Shown here: positions 9,282-18,498 of the stretch, piece by piece
How the letters are laid out: every line of letters begins with the position of its first letter
Numbering within the stretch: the stretch's first letter is position 1
NCBI RefSeq assembly: GCF_019049625.1
Contig: NZ_JAFMOY010000122.1
Location: 62,001 to 126,000 of the forward strand
DNA from: Rahnella ecdela
GTDB taxonomy: Bacteria; Pseudomonadota; Gammaproteobacteria; Enterobacterales; Enterobacteriaceae
Length of the DNA: 64,000 bases
Direction: 5' to 3'
Notes under the pieces: model-generated
Databases searched by the model: none
What the model saw: the letters and a program-made list of their open reading frames with translations, nothing else
What the model was told of the DNA's origin: nothing
Made by a program: the position numbers and the translations under genes

Positions 9282-9498
9282 TGTTTATCCTTTTATGTTT
9301 CAGAACAGAAAATCAAACTAACGCAAGGATCTGCCTTCAGGAAAACGCATCCTGTTTTCCTGTACTCATCCTCAGTGTAGGAGAGTCGGCGTACCGCCGA
9401 CAATCAGAAATCCCTGTATCGGACGGTGTGGTCTGTCCGCCTGTGGTAAATTGGACAGATAAATTTCCGTTTTTATCTTCAGCGAAGCCGCCCAAATA

Positions 9499-9861
9499 AT
9501 GAATAAACCCCCGATGATTTTTGTATTGTTTGTTCTGGTGATTGCGATTTTCGCCACCCGCCAGTATTTCCAGCAGCGGCGGACAAATGCCGAGAATGAT
9601 GCGGCGCCGCCGCGTTCGGTCAGCGTCGAGATCACGGCCAAGCGCGAATATTTATCCCCTAACCGCCGCTCACGTCAGCGCGAACATATTCCGGTCGAAG
9701 ATAAGAAATACGAAGGGTACTTTAAACCGCTGAAGGGCGGTTCAGAGATTAAATTGCAACTGGATGAAACAACGTACAACGCACTGGCGAAAGGACAAAA
9801 AGGCGTGTTGACCGTGAAAGGGACGCGGTTTGTGACGTTTACGGCGCAGGACGCGCCGTAA
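9499..9861 (+). CDS. yhhM: DUF2500 membrane-anchored protein YhhM
   Basis: A 120-aa protein with one N-terminal transmembrane helix (about residues 5-20), a short charged linker, and a soluble beta-rich domain ending in LTVKGTRFVTF. It corresponds to E. coli YhhM (DUF2500), whose function is unknown. It sits between divergent yhhN and convergent yhhL, the E. coli order. The 217 bp between yhhN and yhhM hold a short GC hairpin (9385-9401) but no promoter I can name confidently. Confidence 0.85.
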   Translation: MNKPPMIFVLFVLVIAIFATRQYFQQRRTNAENDAAPPRSVSVEITAKREYLSPNRRSRQREHIPVEDKKYEGYFKPLKGGSEIKLQLDETTYNALAKGQKGVLTVKGTRFVTFTAQDAP

Positions 9862-9870
9862 AGCGGAGAA

Positions 9871-10149
9871 CTATTTTTTAGACGGCAGCGGCGGCTGTTT
9901 TTTCTGCCACGCCATCAGTTCGAACACGCCGAACAGGAAAATTCGGGTTTGCAGCCACGGGCCGATGGTGTCCTTTTCCTTGCCCTGCGTGGCTTTAAGC
10001 AGCATCACCTGCAAGCCGTGCATGAAGAACATGAACACAATCGCCACGTCTAAAAAGTATTTGATCGGCTTCGGAAACGGGTGGATCAGGTTAAACGCCA
10101 GAAACGCCCAAATACATAACATCAACAACCGACCAATATTGATCAACAT
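9871..10149 (-). CDS. yhhL: DUF1145 membrane protein YhhL
   Basis: Small inner-membrane protein (92 aa) with two or three hydrophobic segments (about residues 4-22 and 28-50) and a basic C-terminal end. It corresponds to the YhhL/DUF1145 family of unknown function. Its start is 1 bp after the end of rsmD (stop at 10151), so the two are almost certainly co-transcribed and may be translationally coupled, as in E. coli. Confidence 0.85.
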   Translation of the reverse strand: MLINIGRLLMLCIWAFLAFNLIHPFPKPIKYFLDVAIVFMFFMHGLQVMLLKATQGKEKDTIGPWLQTRIFLFGVFELMAWQKKQPPLPSKK

Positions 10150-10150
10150 C

Positions 10151-10762
10151 TTACAGCTCCTGTTCTGGTGAGCCGGTTTCAGGCGTCACATCGCGATGGT
10201 AAAGACGATAAGCAACTTGTCCGGCGACTTTTTCGCGGTGCAGCCGCCAGCTGGCGGGCACATCCAACGTCCCGTGCTCGGCTTCTGTTTCGACATAAAT
10301 CCAGGCTTGATCAGCCAGCCACTGGTTTTGCTCAAGCAGGTTCAGGGTGTCTTGCAGAATGCCTTTACGGAAAGGCGGATCGAGGAAAACCACATCAAAA
10401 GCATTTCCGGCTTTTGCCAGCCAGTTCAATGTATTGACGTTAAATACTTTCGCATCACCGGCGTTTAGCAGCGCCAGGTTTTTCTCTAATTGTTGCGCAA
10501 CCGGGCGCTCAAACTCCAGCAGTGTGGCGCTGGCCGCGTAGCGGGACAATGCTTCCAGACCGAGTGCGCCGCTGCCTGCAAAACAGTCCAGACAATGCGC
10601 GCCCTGTAAAACCGGCGCCAGCCAGTTAAACAGCGTTTCGCGTACGCGATCGGTGGTCGGGCGCAGTCCCGGACTGTGTGGAACCGGAAGTTTGCGTCCG
10701 CGCCATTGTCCGCCAATAATTCGGATCTGGCCTGCGGCGGGAGTGTTGGGTTTCTTTGCCAT
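10151..10762 (-). CDS. rsmD: 16S rRNA (guanine966-N2)-methyltransferase RsmD
   Basis: SAM-dependent methyltransferase (203 aa) that methylates G966 of 16S rRNA in assembled 30S particles. The SAM motif CLDCFAGSGALGLEAL lies at about residues 58-73. The catalytic DPPF motif sits in VVFLDPPF near residues 125-132, typical of N2/N6 methylation of an exocyclic amine. The RPTTDRVRETLFNWL segment (about 35-49) is a family hallmark. It is divergent from ftsY, the conserved enterobacterial arrangement, and yhhL follows in the same transcript. Confidence 0.95.
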   Translation of the reverse strand: MAKKPNTPAAGQIRIIGGQWRGRKLPVPHSPGLRPTTDRVRETLFNWLAPVLQGAHCLDCFAGSGALGLEALSRYAASATLLEFERPVAQQLEKNLALLNAGDAKVFNVNTLNWLAKAGNAFDVVFLDPPFRKGILQDTLNLLEQNQWLADQAWIYVETEAEHGTLDVPASWRLHREKVAGQVAYRLYHRDVTPETGSPEQEL

Positions 10763-10987
10763 AGTTCGCTTGTGTAATCCAAAGCCGTCGGCTTCGTTGC
10801 ATATCGTTTGGAAGGCTATTCTACCGGTGTGCGGGCATTGGGCAAATGTTTAACATTGTCGATTGAAAAACCACCGGAATTCAATACGCGGGCGTGTTGC
10901 CTGAAGGGGAAAGTGATAGACTGCCTGACCATAACCCTATTAATAATCCGTTCGCCAGTCATTAACGGCGAGGAGTGAAGTTGTAAA

Positions 10988-12541
10988 ATGGCAAAAGATA
11001 AAAAACGCGGTTTCTTCTCCTGGTTTGGCCGTGGCCGTCAGGAAGAAGAACAGCAGAAGGAAGAAATCCGCGAAGAACAGCCGGTTGTTGAAGAACTTCC
11101 TGCTGTTGAAGAACATCCGGTTGCCAAAGAGCAACCGGCCGAAGCGCCTGCGCGTGAAGAACCTGCTGAAGCGCCGGGTGTGCCGGTAGAACAACATCCG
11201 GGCGAATGGGATGCTGCGACATCTGCTGAGTCTGCCGCTGAAATCGCAACGGTGGCTGAACCGGCTCCTCACGTCGAACCTGAGCCAGAAGTTGAACCTG
11301 AGCCAGATGTTGAACCGGCACCAGAAGTGGAACCTGAGCCAGAAGTTGAGCCGGAACCGCTCAAGGATCCAGAACCGGTTCACGAGCAGGCCGCCGCTGA
11401 ACTGGCAGAAGAAATTGTTCATATCACCGAGCAGGTTGCCGCGCAGCCTGCAGCGGTTGAAGACGAGTTTGTTGAATCGGCAGAAGAAATCGCCGAAGAC
11501 GAACGTCTGGACGCCATTGATTATGTCGACGACTCTGCCGCTGCTGAAGAACCTCTGCCGGTGGCGCTGGATCCGATTGTTGTGTTACCTGCCGGTGAAA
11601 CGGAGCAGGAACGTCCGACCAAAGAAGGTTTCTTCGCCCGTCTCAAACGCAGCCTGGTCAAAACCAAGCAGAATCTCGGCTCCGGTTTTGTCGGTCTGTT
11701 CCGCGGTAAGAAAATCGACGACGATCTGTTTGAAGAACTGGAAGAACAGTTGCTGATCGCCGACGTGGGTGTCGAAACTACCCGCAAAATTATTGCCTCA
11801 CTGACTGAACACGCATCGCGTAAACAGCTGCAAGATGCTGATGCGTTGTACGGTAAGCTGAAGGAAGAAATGTCCGAAATACTGGCGAAAGTCGACGAGC
11901 CACTGGATGTCAGCGGGAAAACCCCGTATGTCATTCTGATGGTTGGTGTAAACGGCGTCGGTAAAACCACGACTATCGGTAAAATGGCGCGTCAGTTTGA
12001 AGCACAGGGTAAATCTGTGATGCTGGCGGCTGGCGATACGTTCCGCGCCGCAGCCGTTGAGCAGTTGCAGGTCTGGGGTCAGCGTAACAAGATCCCGGTG
12101 ATTGCGCAGCATACCGGTGCGGATTCCGCGTCTGTTATCTTCGATGCCATTCAGGCGGCGAAAGCCCGTAATATCGACGTGCTGATTGCTGATACCGCCG
12201 GACGTTTGCAGAATAAAGCGCATCTGATGGAAGAGCTGAAGAAAATTGTTCGAGTGATGAAGAAGCTCGACGAAGATGCGCCGCATGAAGTGATGCTGAC
12301 GCTCGACGCCAGCACCGGCCAGAACGCAGTGAGTCAGGCGAAATTGTTCAACGAAGCCGTCGGGCTGACCGGGATAACGCTGACTAAACTGGATGGCACC
12401 GCGAAAGGCGGCGTGATCTTTGCCATCGCCGATCAGTTCAGCATTCCGATCCGCTACATTGGTGTCGGTGAAGGTATCGAAGATTTAAGGCCGTTTAAGG
12501 CAGACGATTTTATTGAGGCACTTTTTGCCCGAGAGGATTAA
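10988..12541 (+). CDS. ftsY: Signal recognition particle receptor FtsY
   Basis: SRP receptor GTPase (517 aa) that docks ribosome-nascent chain complexes at the inner membrane with Ffh/4.5S RNA. Residues 1 to about 200 form the acidic A domain, rich in Glu, Pro and Val, with an 18-bp tandem repeat near residues 97-120. The N domain follows, then the G domain with P-loop GVNGVGKT at 320-327, DTAGR and TKLDGTAKGG. The basic N-terminus (MAKDKKRGFFSWFGRGR) is a membrane-contact helix. It is the first gene of the ftsYEX operon; ftsE starts 5 bp after its stop. Confidence 0.97.
   Translation: MAKDKKRGFFSWFGRGRQEEEQQKEEIREEQPVVEELPAVEEHPVAKEQPAEAPAREEPAEAPGVPVEQHPGEWDAATSAESAAEIATVAEPAPHVEPEPEVEPEPDVEPAPEVEPEPEVEPEPLKDPEPVHEQAAAELAEEIVHITEQVAAQPAAVEDEFVESAEEIAEDERLDAIDYVDDSAAAEEPLPVALDPIVVLPAGETEQERPTKEGFFARLKRSLVKTKQNLGSGFVGLFRGKKIDDDLFEELEEQLLIADVGVETTRKIIASLTEHASRKQLQDADALYGKLKEEMSEILAKVDEPLDVSGKTPYVILMVGVNGVGKTTTIGKMARQFEAQGKSVMLAAGDTFRAAAVEQLQVWGQRNKIPVIAQHTGADSASVIFDAIQAAKARNIDVLIADTAGRLQNKAHLMEELKKIVRVMKKLDEDAPHEVMLTLDASTGQNAVSQAKLFNEAVGLTGITLTKLDGTAKGGVIFAIADQFSIPIRYIGVGEGIEDLRPFKADDFIEALFARED
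11276..11347 (+). repeat. 18-bp tandem repeat inside ftsY
   Basis: Four in-frame copies of an 18-bp unit close to GAACCTGAGCCAGAAGTT lie at 11276-11293, 11294-11311, 11312-11329 and 11330-11347, with a partial fifth copy after. Each copy encodes a six-residue unit like EPEPEV in the acidic A domain. The copies differ by one to a few bases. Confidence 0.85.
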
Positions 12542-12546
12542 TACGG

Positions 12547-13212
12547 ATGATTCGCTTTGAACAGGTCAGTAAAGCTTATCTGGGCGGACGACAGGCGCTT
12601 CAGGGCGTCAATTTTCACATCCAGCAAGCGGAAATGGCATTTCTGACCGGACACTCTGGCGCGGGTAAAAGTACCCTGCTCAAGCTGATTTGCGGCATTG
12701 AGCGCCCGAGTGCCGGACACATTTTGTTTGGCGGCCATGACATCAGCCGTCTGAAATCCAGCGAAGTGCCGTTTCTGCGTCGTCAGATCGGCATGATCTT
12801 TCAGGATCACCATCTGCTGATGGATCGCACCGTGTATGACAACGTGGCGATGCCGCTGATTATTTCCGGCGCCAGCACTGAAGATATCCGCCGTCGCGTT
12901 TCCGCGGCACTGGATAAAGTCGGATTACTGGATAAAGCGAAAAACCTGCCCATCCAGCTTTCCGGTGGTGAACAGCAGCGTGTGGGCATCGCCCGTGCGG
13001 TGGTGAACAAGCCTGCAGTGCTGCTGGCGGATGAACCGACCGGTAACCTCGATGGCGAACTGTCAGAAGGCATTTTGCGTTTATTCGAAGAATTTAACCG
13101 CGTGGGTGTCACCGTTCTGATGGCGACGCATGATGTGGGTCTGATTGCCCGCCGTAATTACCGCACGCTGACGTTAAGTCAGGGCCGTATGTCGTCGGGA
13201 GGGGTGTACTAA
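12547..13212 (+). CDS. ftsE: Cell division ATP-binding protein FtsE
   Basis: ABC-type ATPase (221 aa) that works with FtsX at the divisome to activate amidase-mediated splitting of septal peptidoglycan. Walker A GHSGAGKS is at 35-42, the signature LSGGEQQ at 138-144, Walker B with ADEPTGNLD at 161-169, and the switch histidine in MATHD near residue 194. Its stop overlaps the ftsX start (TAATG), which implies translational coupling. Confidence 0.97.
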   Translation: MIRFEQVSKAYLGGRQALQGVNFHIQQAEMAFLTGHSGAGKSTLLKLICGIERPSAGHILFGGHDISRLKSSEVPFLRRQIGMIFQDHHLLMDRTVYDNVAMPLIISGASTEDIRRRVSAALDKVGLLDKAKNLPIQLSGGEQQRVGIARAVVNKPAVLLADEPTGNLDGELSEGILRLFEEFNRVGVTVLMATHDVGLIARRNYRTLTLSQGRMSSGGVY

Positions 13213-14192
13213 TGGCGAACAGTCCGAATCCGGCGAAAACCGCGAAAAGCGCCCGCGCTGCGAAAAGTAAAGCCTTGCAGGGTGGCTGGCGTGAACAGTG
13301 GCGTTATGCGTGGATGAACGCGCTGGCTGACATGTTGCGTCAGCCACTGGCGACATTGCTCACGGTGATGGTCATCGCGATTTCCCTGACGCTGCCGAGT
13401 GTCTGTTATCTGGTGTGGAAAAACGTCAGTACCGCGGCCGAACAGTGGTATCCGACGCCACAGCTGACCGTTTATCTCGACAAAGCGCTGGATGATGACG
13501 CCGCAGAAAATGTGGTCAAAACCCTCAAAACCGAAGCGGGCGTCGATAAAGTTAATTATCTGTCCCGTGAAGAAGCGATGGGCGAATTCCGCAACTGGTC
13601 AGGCTTTGGCGGCGCGATGGACATGCTGGAGCAAAATCCGCTGCCAGCGGTGGCTATCATCACGCCTAAAATGAATTTCCAGGACTCCGCAACGCTCAAC
13701 ACCTTGCGCGACCGCGTGGCAGCGGTGCATGGCGTGGACGAAGTGCGCATGGATGACAGCTGGTTTGCGCGTCTTGCTGCGCTGACCGGACTGGTCGGGC
13801 AAATTGCGGCCATGATCGGCGTTCTGATGGTGATCGCTGTCTTCCTGGTGATTGGTAACAGTGTGCGACTGAGTATCTTCAGCCGTCGCGATACCATCAA
13901 CGTCATGAAGCTGATTGGCGCGACCGACGGGTTCATTTTAAGACCATTTCTGAACGGCGGCGCGATGCTCGGTTTTACCGGCGCACTGCTGTCGCTTATC
14001 CTTTCCGAAGTGCTGGTACTGCGCCTTGAGAGCGTGGTGACGCAAGTGGCGCAAGTGTTCGGCACCACCTTTGACCTGCACGGTCTGGGCTGGGACGAAA
14101 GCCTGCTGCTGCTGATCGTCTCCGCTATGATTGGCTGGATCGCTGCCTGGCTGGCAACGGTTCAACATTTACGGCGATTTACACCACAGTAG
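13212..14192 (+). CDS. ftsX: Cell division protein FtsX
   Basis: Polytopic membrane partner of FtsE (326 aa). It has a basic, alanine/lysine-rich cytoplasmic N-terminus (residues 1-28), a first transmembrane helix at about 45-70, a large periplasmic domain that contacts amidase activators such as EnvC, and three C-terminal helices. The sequence gives no sign of transport activity; the family acts as a mechanotransmission unit. It is the last gene of ftsYEX, and rpoH follows with its own promoters after 317 bp. Confidence 0.96.
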   Translation: MANSPNPAKTAKSARAAKSKALQGGWREQWRYAWMNALADMLRQPLATLLTVMVIAISLTLPSVCYLVWKNVSTAAEQWYPTPQLTVYLDKALDDDAAENVVKTLKTEAGVDKVNYLSREEAMGEFRNWSGFGGAMDMLEQNPLPAVAIITPKMNFQDSATLNTLRDRVAAVHGVDEVRMDDSWFARLAALTGLVGQIAAMIGVLMVIAVFLVIGNSVRLSIFSRRDTINVMKLIGATDGFILRPFLNGGAMLGFTGALLSLILSEVLVLRLESVVTQVAQVFGTTFDLHGLGWDESLLLLIVSAMIGWIAAWLATVQHLRRFTPQ

Positions 14193-14509
14193 CGATAATT
14201 TGCTATAATGTTCCCCTGCTGCTCAGTCTTTGTGTACAGGGGAACAGCCGTTTATTGCTATATCGTCCCATCTTTTCCTGCTTTCCCTGCAATGGCACAA
14301 ATTCACTATCCAATAGTCAGTCTGTCACATACAGTCTTCAGACTGTTGAATCTGCCCGTGAACTTTATGTAAAATTCGTGGTCGAAGAGCAGCGAATATG
14401 AAGGGCTCGGCGTTGCTTTGTTGTCGCCAATAATGGCCAGCAACGTAGCGGTATCATCCCGCAGCAACGTGGTATAAAACCTGCATTACGTCATACATGA
14501 GAGGCTTGA
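14193..14509 (+). promoter_or_regulatory. rpoH promoter region
   Basis: This 317-bp non-coding stretch carries at least two promoter-like elements. An extended -10 (TGCTATAAT, 14201-14209) soon after ftsX suits a sigma-70 promoter. A sigma-E-type promoter lies nearer the gene (separate entry). The E. coli rpoH region also has several stacked promoters, so heat-responsive control of this kind is expected. The rpoH start codon at 14510 follows GAGGCTTGA. Confidence 0.7.
14359..14386 (+). promoter_or_regulatory. Candidate sigma-E promoter of rpoH
   Basis: TGAACTT at 14359-14365 and TCGAA at 14382-14386 are 16 bp apart. The -35 matches the sigma-E consensus core GAACTT, and the AAAATT-like spacer recalls E. 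coli rpoH P3. The -10 deviates from TCTGA. This would link envelope and extreme-heat stress to sigma-32 synthesis. Confidence 0.55.
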
Positions 14510-15367
14510 ATGACCAAAGAAATGCGCACTTTAGCATTAGTACCCCAAGGTAGCCTGGAAGCCTATGTTCGGGCCGCCAATGCCTATCCTATGCTCACCG
14601 CAGAGGAAGAACGGGCACTGGCTGAACGGCTGCATTACGACGGTGACCTGGAAGCAGCGAAAGAGCTGATCCTGTCTCACCTGCGCTTTGTTGCTCACAT
14701 TGCCCGTAACTATTCAGGCTACGGTTTGCCACAGGCAGACCTTATCCAGGAAGGGAATATCGGCCTGATGAAAGCGGTTCGTCGCTTTAATCCGGAAGTT
14801 GGTGTGCGTCTGGTGTCCTTTGCCGTGCATTGGATCAAGGCAGAAATTCACGAGTATGTGCTGCGTAACTGGCGCATCGTGAAAGTCGCCACCACTAAAG
14901 CGCAGCGTAAGCTGTTCTTTAACCTGCGTAAAAACAAACAGCGTTTGGGCTGGTTCAGCCACGACGAAGTGGAGCACGTTGCACGCGAACTGGGTGTCAC
15001 CAGCAAAGATGTGCTGGAAATGGAATCACGCATGGCCGCTCAGGACATGACGTTTGATCCGACACCGGACGATGAACCACGCGACGGCGCAGCGATGGCA
15101 CCGATGCTTTATCTGCAAGACAAGAGTTCTGACTTTGCAGAAACCATCGAAGAAGATAACTGGGATCAGGACGCGACCGACAAACTTTCCTCTGCAATGG
15201 AAGGTCTGGACGAACGCAGCCAGGATATCATTCGTGCCCGCTGGTTAGACGACGAAAACAAATCAACCCTGCAGGAACTTGCCGATAAATACGGTGTGTC
15301 CGCAGAACGTGTTCGTCAGCTGGAAAAAAACGCGATGAAAAAACTGCGTATGGCGATCGAAGCCTGA
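14510..15367 (+). CDS. rpoH: RNA polymerase heat-shock sigma factor RpoH (sigma-32)
   Basis: Group 3 sigma-70-family factor (285 aa) that directs transcription of chaperone and protease genes. Region 2 runs through [20 protein letters not shown] and the [17 protein letters not shown] core helix. The RpoH box [11 protein letters not shown], near residues 132-142, is specific to sigma-32-type factors. Region 4 has the helix-turn-helix ending [15 protein letters not shown]. Its promoters lie in the 317 bp upstream, and a strong terminator follows 26 bp after the stop. Confidence 0.97.
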   Translation: MTKEMRTLALVPQGSLEAYVRAANAYPMLTAEEERALAERLHYDGDLEAAKELILSHLRFVAHIARNYSGYGLPQADLIQEGNIGLMKAVRRFNPEVGVRLVSFAVHWIKAEIHEYVLRNWRIVKVATTKAQRKLFFNLRKNKQRLGWFSHDEVEHVARELGVTSKDVLEMESRMAAQDMTFDPTPDDEPRDGAAMAPMLYLQDKSSDFAETIEEDNWDQDATDKLSSAMEGLDERSQDIIRARWLDDENKSTLQELADKYGVSAERVRQLEKNAMKKLRMAIEA

Positions 15368-15390
15368 TCCCACTTTACGTAGCAACGAAA

Positions 15391-15418
15391 AAAGCGACCT
15401 TTCGGGTCGCTTTTTTTT
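15391..15418 (+). terminator. Intrinsic terminator of rpoH
   Basis: Stem GCGACC (15394-15399) with GGTCGC (15405-15410), extended by A/T pairs, has a short loop and an eight-T run. This is a textbook rho-independent terminator, 26 bp after the rpoH stop. The flanking A run means it may also stop panM transcripts from the other side. Confidence 0.9.
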
Positions 15419-15441
15419 ATGCCTGAAATCTGATGCCGGAT

Positions 15442-15822
15442 TTATGGTTTCTTCCAGATATTCCCTTGCAGTGAAAACCCGCATGCCTGCATAAATGCAT
15501 CCAGCACCGGTTCCGGCTCAGCCTTCATCGTCCAGCTTTTTACCTGCGGCACTTGCGCCTGTAAATCTTCCATCAGATACAACCCGACACCACGACGGCG
15601 CGTCACTTCGCGCACCAGCAGATCACTCAGTTTAGCCTGATTGCCGTCGAGCGTGATTTTCACTGCGCCGAGAATGCGTTCATTGAACACTGCGGCAAAC
15701 AGTGCATGGTCATTTTGCAGGCTGGCTTGCCAGTCGCTTTCAGTTTGCTCCGGCCAGATTTTTGCCAGGTCGATGAGATCCTGCGCGCTGAGTGACGTCA
15801 GTTTTTGGATAGTTAATTTCAT
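15442..15822 (-). CDS. panM: PanD regulatory factor PanM (PanZ), GNAT family
   Basis: GNAT-fold protein (126 aa) that binds acetyl-CoA, promotes self-cleavage of the aspartate decarboxylase zymogen PanD, and throttles pantothenate synthesis according to CoA supply. The acetyl-CoA pyrophosphate loop is in REVTRRRGVGLYLMED, at about residues 72-87. The frame is open 36 codons further upstream, but the ATG at 15822 matches the known MKLTI start; its ribosome-binding site is weak. It is convergent with rpoH. The second branched-chain binding-protein gene that E. coli carries nearby (livJ) is missing here. Confidence 0.9.
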   Translation of the reverse strand: MKLTIQKLTSLSAQDLIDLAKIWPEQTESDWQASLQNDHALFAAVFNERILGAVKITLDGNQAKLSDLLVREVTRRRGVGLYLMEDLQAQVPQVKSWTMKAEPEPVLDAFMQACGFSLQGNIWKKP

Positions 15823-16226
15823 GAGGCAGAAGGTCAGAAAAAGGGGGGCGTTTAGTGTAGCGGAATCCACTAAAAATCGGGCGTAACTTTTTTTGTACAG
15901 TAACAGGTCGAAAAGTTTTTTGGGGATCACTGCATAAGCGATAAATGTTGGCTTTAATCAATAAAGCCAGTGTTTACGACTGATTGTTTAATTCCACTCC
16001 ACTTTTTCACCCAAATAAAATTCTGTTTACACCTCATATTTCTGATTGTGCTATTTGATTTGCAGAAGAAAATTCCTGTTTAATGATATGAATTATAAAG
16101 TCTTATTAGAAAATAAGACGAAATAAGCCGGTAACTCATTATTACTTATACCAAATTTCGTAAGTGACGATGTTTTGAACAGGCAAAAAAGAGCAAACCA
16201 CAACACACATCAAACGGGGTAATCGG
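15823..16226. other. Long intergenic region panM-livK
   Basis: These 404 bp are markedly AT-rich compared with the flanking genes and hold no convincing ORF. A perfect 8-bp inverted repeat (GTCTTATT at 16100-16107 with AATAAGAC at 16112-16119, loop AGAA) sits about 110 bp before livK without a T-tract, so it may be an operator rather than a terminator. In E. coli, liv expression is under Lrp and leucine control, and AT-rich upstream DNA is expected for that. I could not define individual sites. Confidence 0.5.
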
Positions 16227-17339
16227 ATGAAAGTAACTAAGGGTAAGATCTGGCTGGCAGGTTGTATTGCATTAGCAATGAGTCAGGCGGCATTCGCAAA
16301 AGACATCAAAGTCGCCATTGTTGGTGCTATGTCAGGTCCGGTCGCCCAGTACGGTGACATGGAATTTACGGGTGCAAAACAAGCCATCGCTGACATCAAC
16401 GCCGAAGGCGGCGTGAAAGGTGACAAATTGGTTGGCGTGGAATATGACGATGCCTGTGACCCGAAACAAGCAGTCGCGGTAGCGAACAAAGTGATCAACG
16501 ACGGTATCCGTTACGTGATCGGCCACCTGTGTTCTTCTTCCACTCAGCCTGCTTCCGATATCTATGAAGACGAAGGCGTGCTGATGATCACCCCGGCTGC
16601 GACCAACGCAGACCTGACCACCCGTGGTTATAAAATGGTGATGCGCACCACCGGTCTGGATTCCGACCAGGGCCCGACCGCAGCTAAATATATCCTCGAC
16701 ACTATCAAACCAAAACGCATCGCCGTTGTGCATGACAAACAGCAATACGGCGAAGGCCTGGCCCGTTCTGTACAGGACGCACTGAAAAAAGGCGGCGGCA
16801 ACGTTGTTCTGTTTGAAGGTGTTACCGCGGGTGACAAAGACTTCTCTACGCTGGTGGCGCGTCTGAAGAAAGAAAACGTCGATTTTGTTTACTTCGGCGG
16901 TTACTACCCGGAAATGGGCCAGATCCTGCGTCAGTCAAAACAGGCCGGTCTGAACGCGAAATTCATGGGGCCGGAAGGCGTGGGCAACTCCTCACTGTCT
17001 AACATCGCCGGCGATGCCTCTGAAGGTATGCTGGTGACTCTGCCAAAACGTTATGACCAGGTTCCGGCCAACCAGCCAATCGTAGATGCGCTGAAAGCCA
17101 AGAAACTGGATCCTACCGGTCCGTTCGTCTGGACGACTTACGCCGCATTGCAGGCGCTGACCACCGGTATGGAACGCAGTGGCAGCATGGAACCGGCTGA
17201 CATCGCTAAAAATCTGAAATCAGCTTCGGTGGATACCGTCATGGGCCCGCTGAGCTGGGATGAGAAAGGTGACCTGAAAGGATTCGAATTCGGTATCTTC
17301 GAATGGCATAAGGACGGCACGTCTACCCCAATCAAATAA
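16227..17339 (+). CDS. livK: Branched-chain amino acid ABC transporter substrate-binding protein LivK
   Basis: Periplasmic leucine/isoleucine/valine-binding protein (370 aa). It has a Sec signal peptide (residues 1-24, cleavage after AAFA) and the two-lobed periplasmic-binding fold beginning [13 protein letters not shown] likely disulfide joins the cysteine in DDACDPKQ to the one in GHLCSSS. Both LivJ and LivK of E. coli are close, so leucine-specific versus general binding cannot be decided by eye; the symbol follows the operon position. A palindromic repeat, then livHMGF, follow. Confidence 0.9.
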   Translation: MKVTKGKIWLAGCIALAMSQAAFAKDIKVAIVGAMSGPVAQYGDMEFTGAKQAIADINAEGGVKGDKLVGVEYDDACDPKQAVAVANKVINDGIRYVIGHLCSSSTQPASDIYEDEGVLMITPAATNADLTTRGYKMVMRTTGLDSDQGPTAAKYILDTIKPKRIAVVHDKQQYGEGLARSVQDALKKGGGNVVLFEGVTAGDKDFSTLVARLKKENVDFVYFGGYYPEMGQILRQSKQAGLNAKFMGPEGVGNSSLSNIAGDASEGMLVTLPKRYDQVPANQPIVDALKAKKLDPTGPFVWTTYAALQALTTGMERSGSMEPADIAKNLKSASVDTVMGPLSWDEKGDLKGFEFGIFEWHKDGTSTPIK

Positions 17340-17340
17340 A

Positions 17341-17463
17341 TGCCCGGCATCCTTCGCGCCGCCTCTGCGTTGGCCGCCTTCATTCACCCCGGTCACTTAC
17401 CTGTGTAAGCTCCCGGGGATTCATTCAGTTGCCGCCTTGATGCAACACGAATGATTTTGGGCA
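17341..17463. repeat. Imperfect palindromic intergenic repeat between livK and livH
   Basis: A 123-bp imperfect palindrome starts 1 bp after the livK stop. The termini are TGCCC and GGGCA. Inner arms pair CCCCGG (17387-17392) with CCGGGG (17413-17418) and CTTAC (17396-17400) with GTAAG (17405-17409). It resembles palindromic intergenic repeats described in Yersinia and relatives; that identification is from memory. A degenerate half copy occurs after udp. As RNA it would form a long hairpin that could protect livK mRNA. Confidence 0.75.
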
Positions 17464-17571
17464 TTATGTTTCAGAACAGCGCATTACTCTGCCCGGCGTC
17501 TGGTGTTATAAGAGGCGCCGGGTTGCAGTCTCAGCACAAGTTATCAAACCCTTGATTAATAAGGATAGGGT

Positions 17572-18498
17572 ATGTCAGAGCAGTTCCTCTATTTCATTCA
17601 GCAGATGTTCAACGGCGTGACGTTGGGCAGCACTTATGCGCTGATCGCCATTGGTTACACCATGGTTTACGGCATTATCGGCATGATCAACTTCGCCCAC
17701 GGCGAGGTGTATATGATCGGCAGTTATGTCTCCTTTATCGTAATCGCCGCTTTGATGATGATGGGTATCGACGCCAGCTGGTTGCTGATCGGTGCCGGTT
17801 TTATCGCGGCGATTGTGATTTCCAGTGCCTACGGCTGGAGCATTGAACGCGTGGCGTACAAGCCGGTGCGTAACTCCAAGCGTCTGATTGCACTGATTTC
17901 TGCCATCGGGATGTCAATTTTTCTCCAAAACTACGTCAGCCTGACTCAGGGCTCGCGTGACCTTGCTTTACCAAGTCTGGTGACTGGCCAGTGGAAACTG
18001 GGCGAGGCGAATGGTTTCGCCGCGACAATCAGCACCATGCAACTGATTATCTGGGTCGTCACGTTTGTCGCCATGCTGGCGCTGACGCTGTTCATCCGTT
18101 ATTCGCGTATGGGACGTGCCTGCCGCGCTTGCGCGGAAGATCTCAAAATGGCCAGCCTGCTGGGGATCAGCACTGACCGCGTTATCTCACTGACTTTTGT
18201 CATCGGCGCATTAATGGCCGCTGTTGCGGGCGTTCTGCTCGGGCAGTTCTATGGCGTCATCAACCCGTACATCGGCTTTATGGCCGGGATGAAAGCCTTC
18301 ACCGCCGCGGTTCTCGGCGGTATCGGCAGTATTCCGGGCGCAATGATCGGCGGCCTGATTTTAGGTGTGGCTGAAGCGCTGACCTCGGCGTACCTGAGCA
18401 CCGAATACAAAGACGTGGTGTCCTTCGCACTGCTGATCGTGGTGTTGCTGGTGCTGCCGACCGGTATTCTCGGACGTCCGGAGGTTGAGAAAGTATGA
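17572..18498 (+). CDS. livH: Branched-chain amino acid ABC transporter permease LivH
   Basis: Inner-membrane permease (308 aa, about eight hydrophobic segments) of the high-affinity LIV transporter. Typical family stretches are the [20 protein letters not shown] segment (about residues 19-38) and the cytoplasmic loop [15 protein letters not shown], which couples to the ATPases. The start has a good AAGGATAGGGT leader. Its last codons overlap livM by 4 bp, starting a run of overlapping livHMG genes. Confidence 0.96.
   Translation: MSEQFLYFIQQMFNGVTLGSTYALIAIGYTMVYGIIGMINFAHGEVYMIGSYVSFIVIAALMMMGIDASWLLIGAGFIAAIVISSAYGWSIERVAYKPVRNSKRLIALISAIGMSIFLQNYVSLTQGSRDLALPSLVTGQWKLGEANGFAATISTMQLIIWVVTFVAMLALTLFIRYSRMGRACRACAEDLKMASLLGISTDRVISLTFVIGALMAAVAGVLLGQFYGVINPYIGFMAGMKAFTAAVLGGIGSIPGAMIGGLILGVAEALTSAYLSTEYKDVVSFALLIVVLLVLPTGILGRPEVEKV

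Noticed and set aside
9385-9401. Short GC hairpin GTCGGCG/CGCCGAC upstream of yhhM
   Set aside because: Only 7 bp, no T-tract and no clear role; may be chance.
10940-11422. Low-complexity minus-strand frame
   Set aside because: It mirrors the Glu/Pro repeat of ftsY and has no family features.
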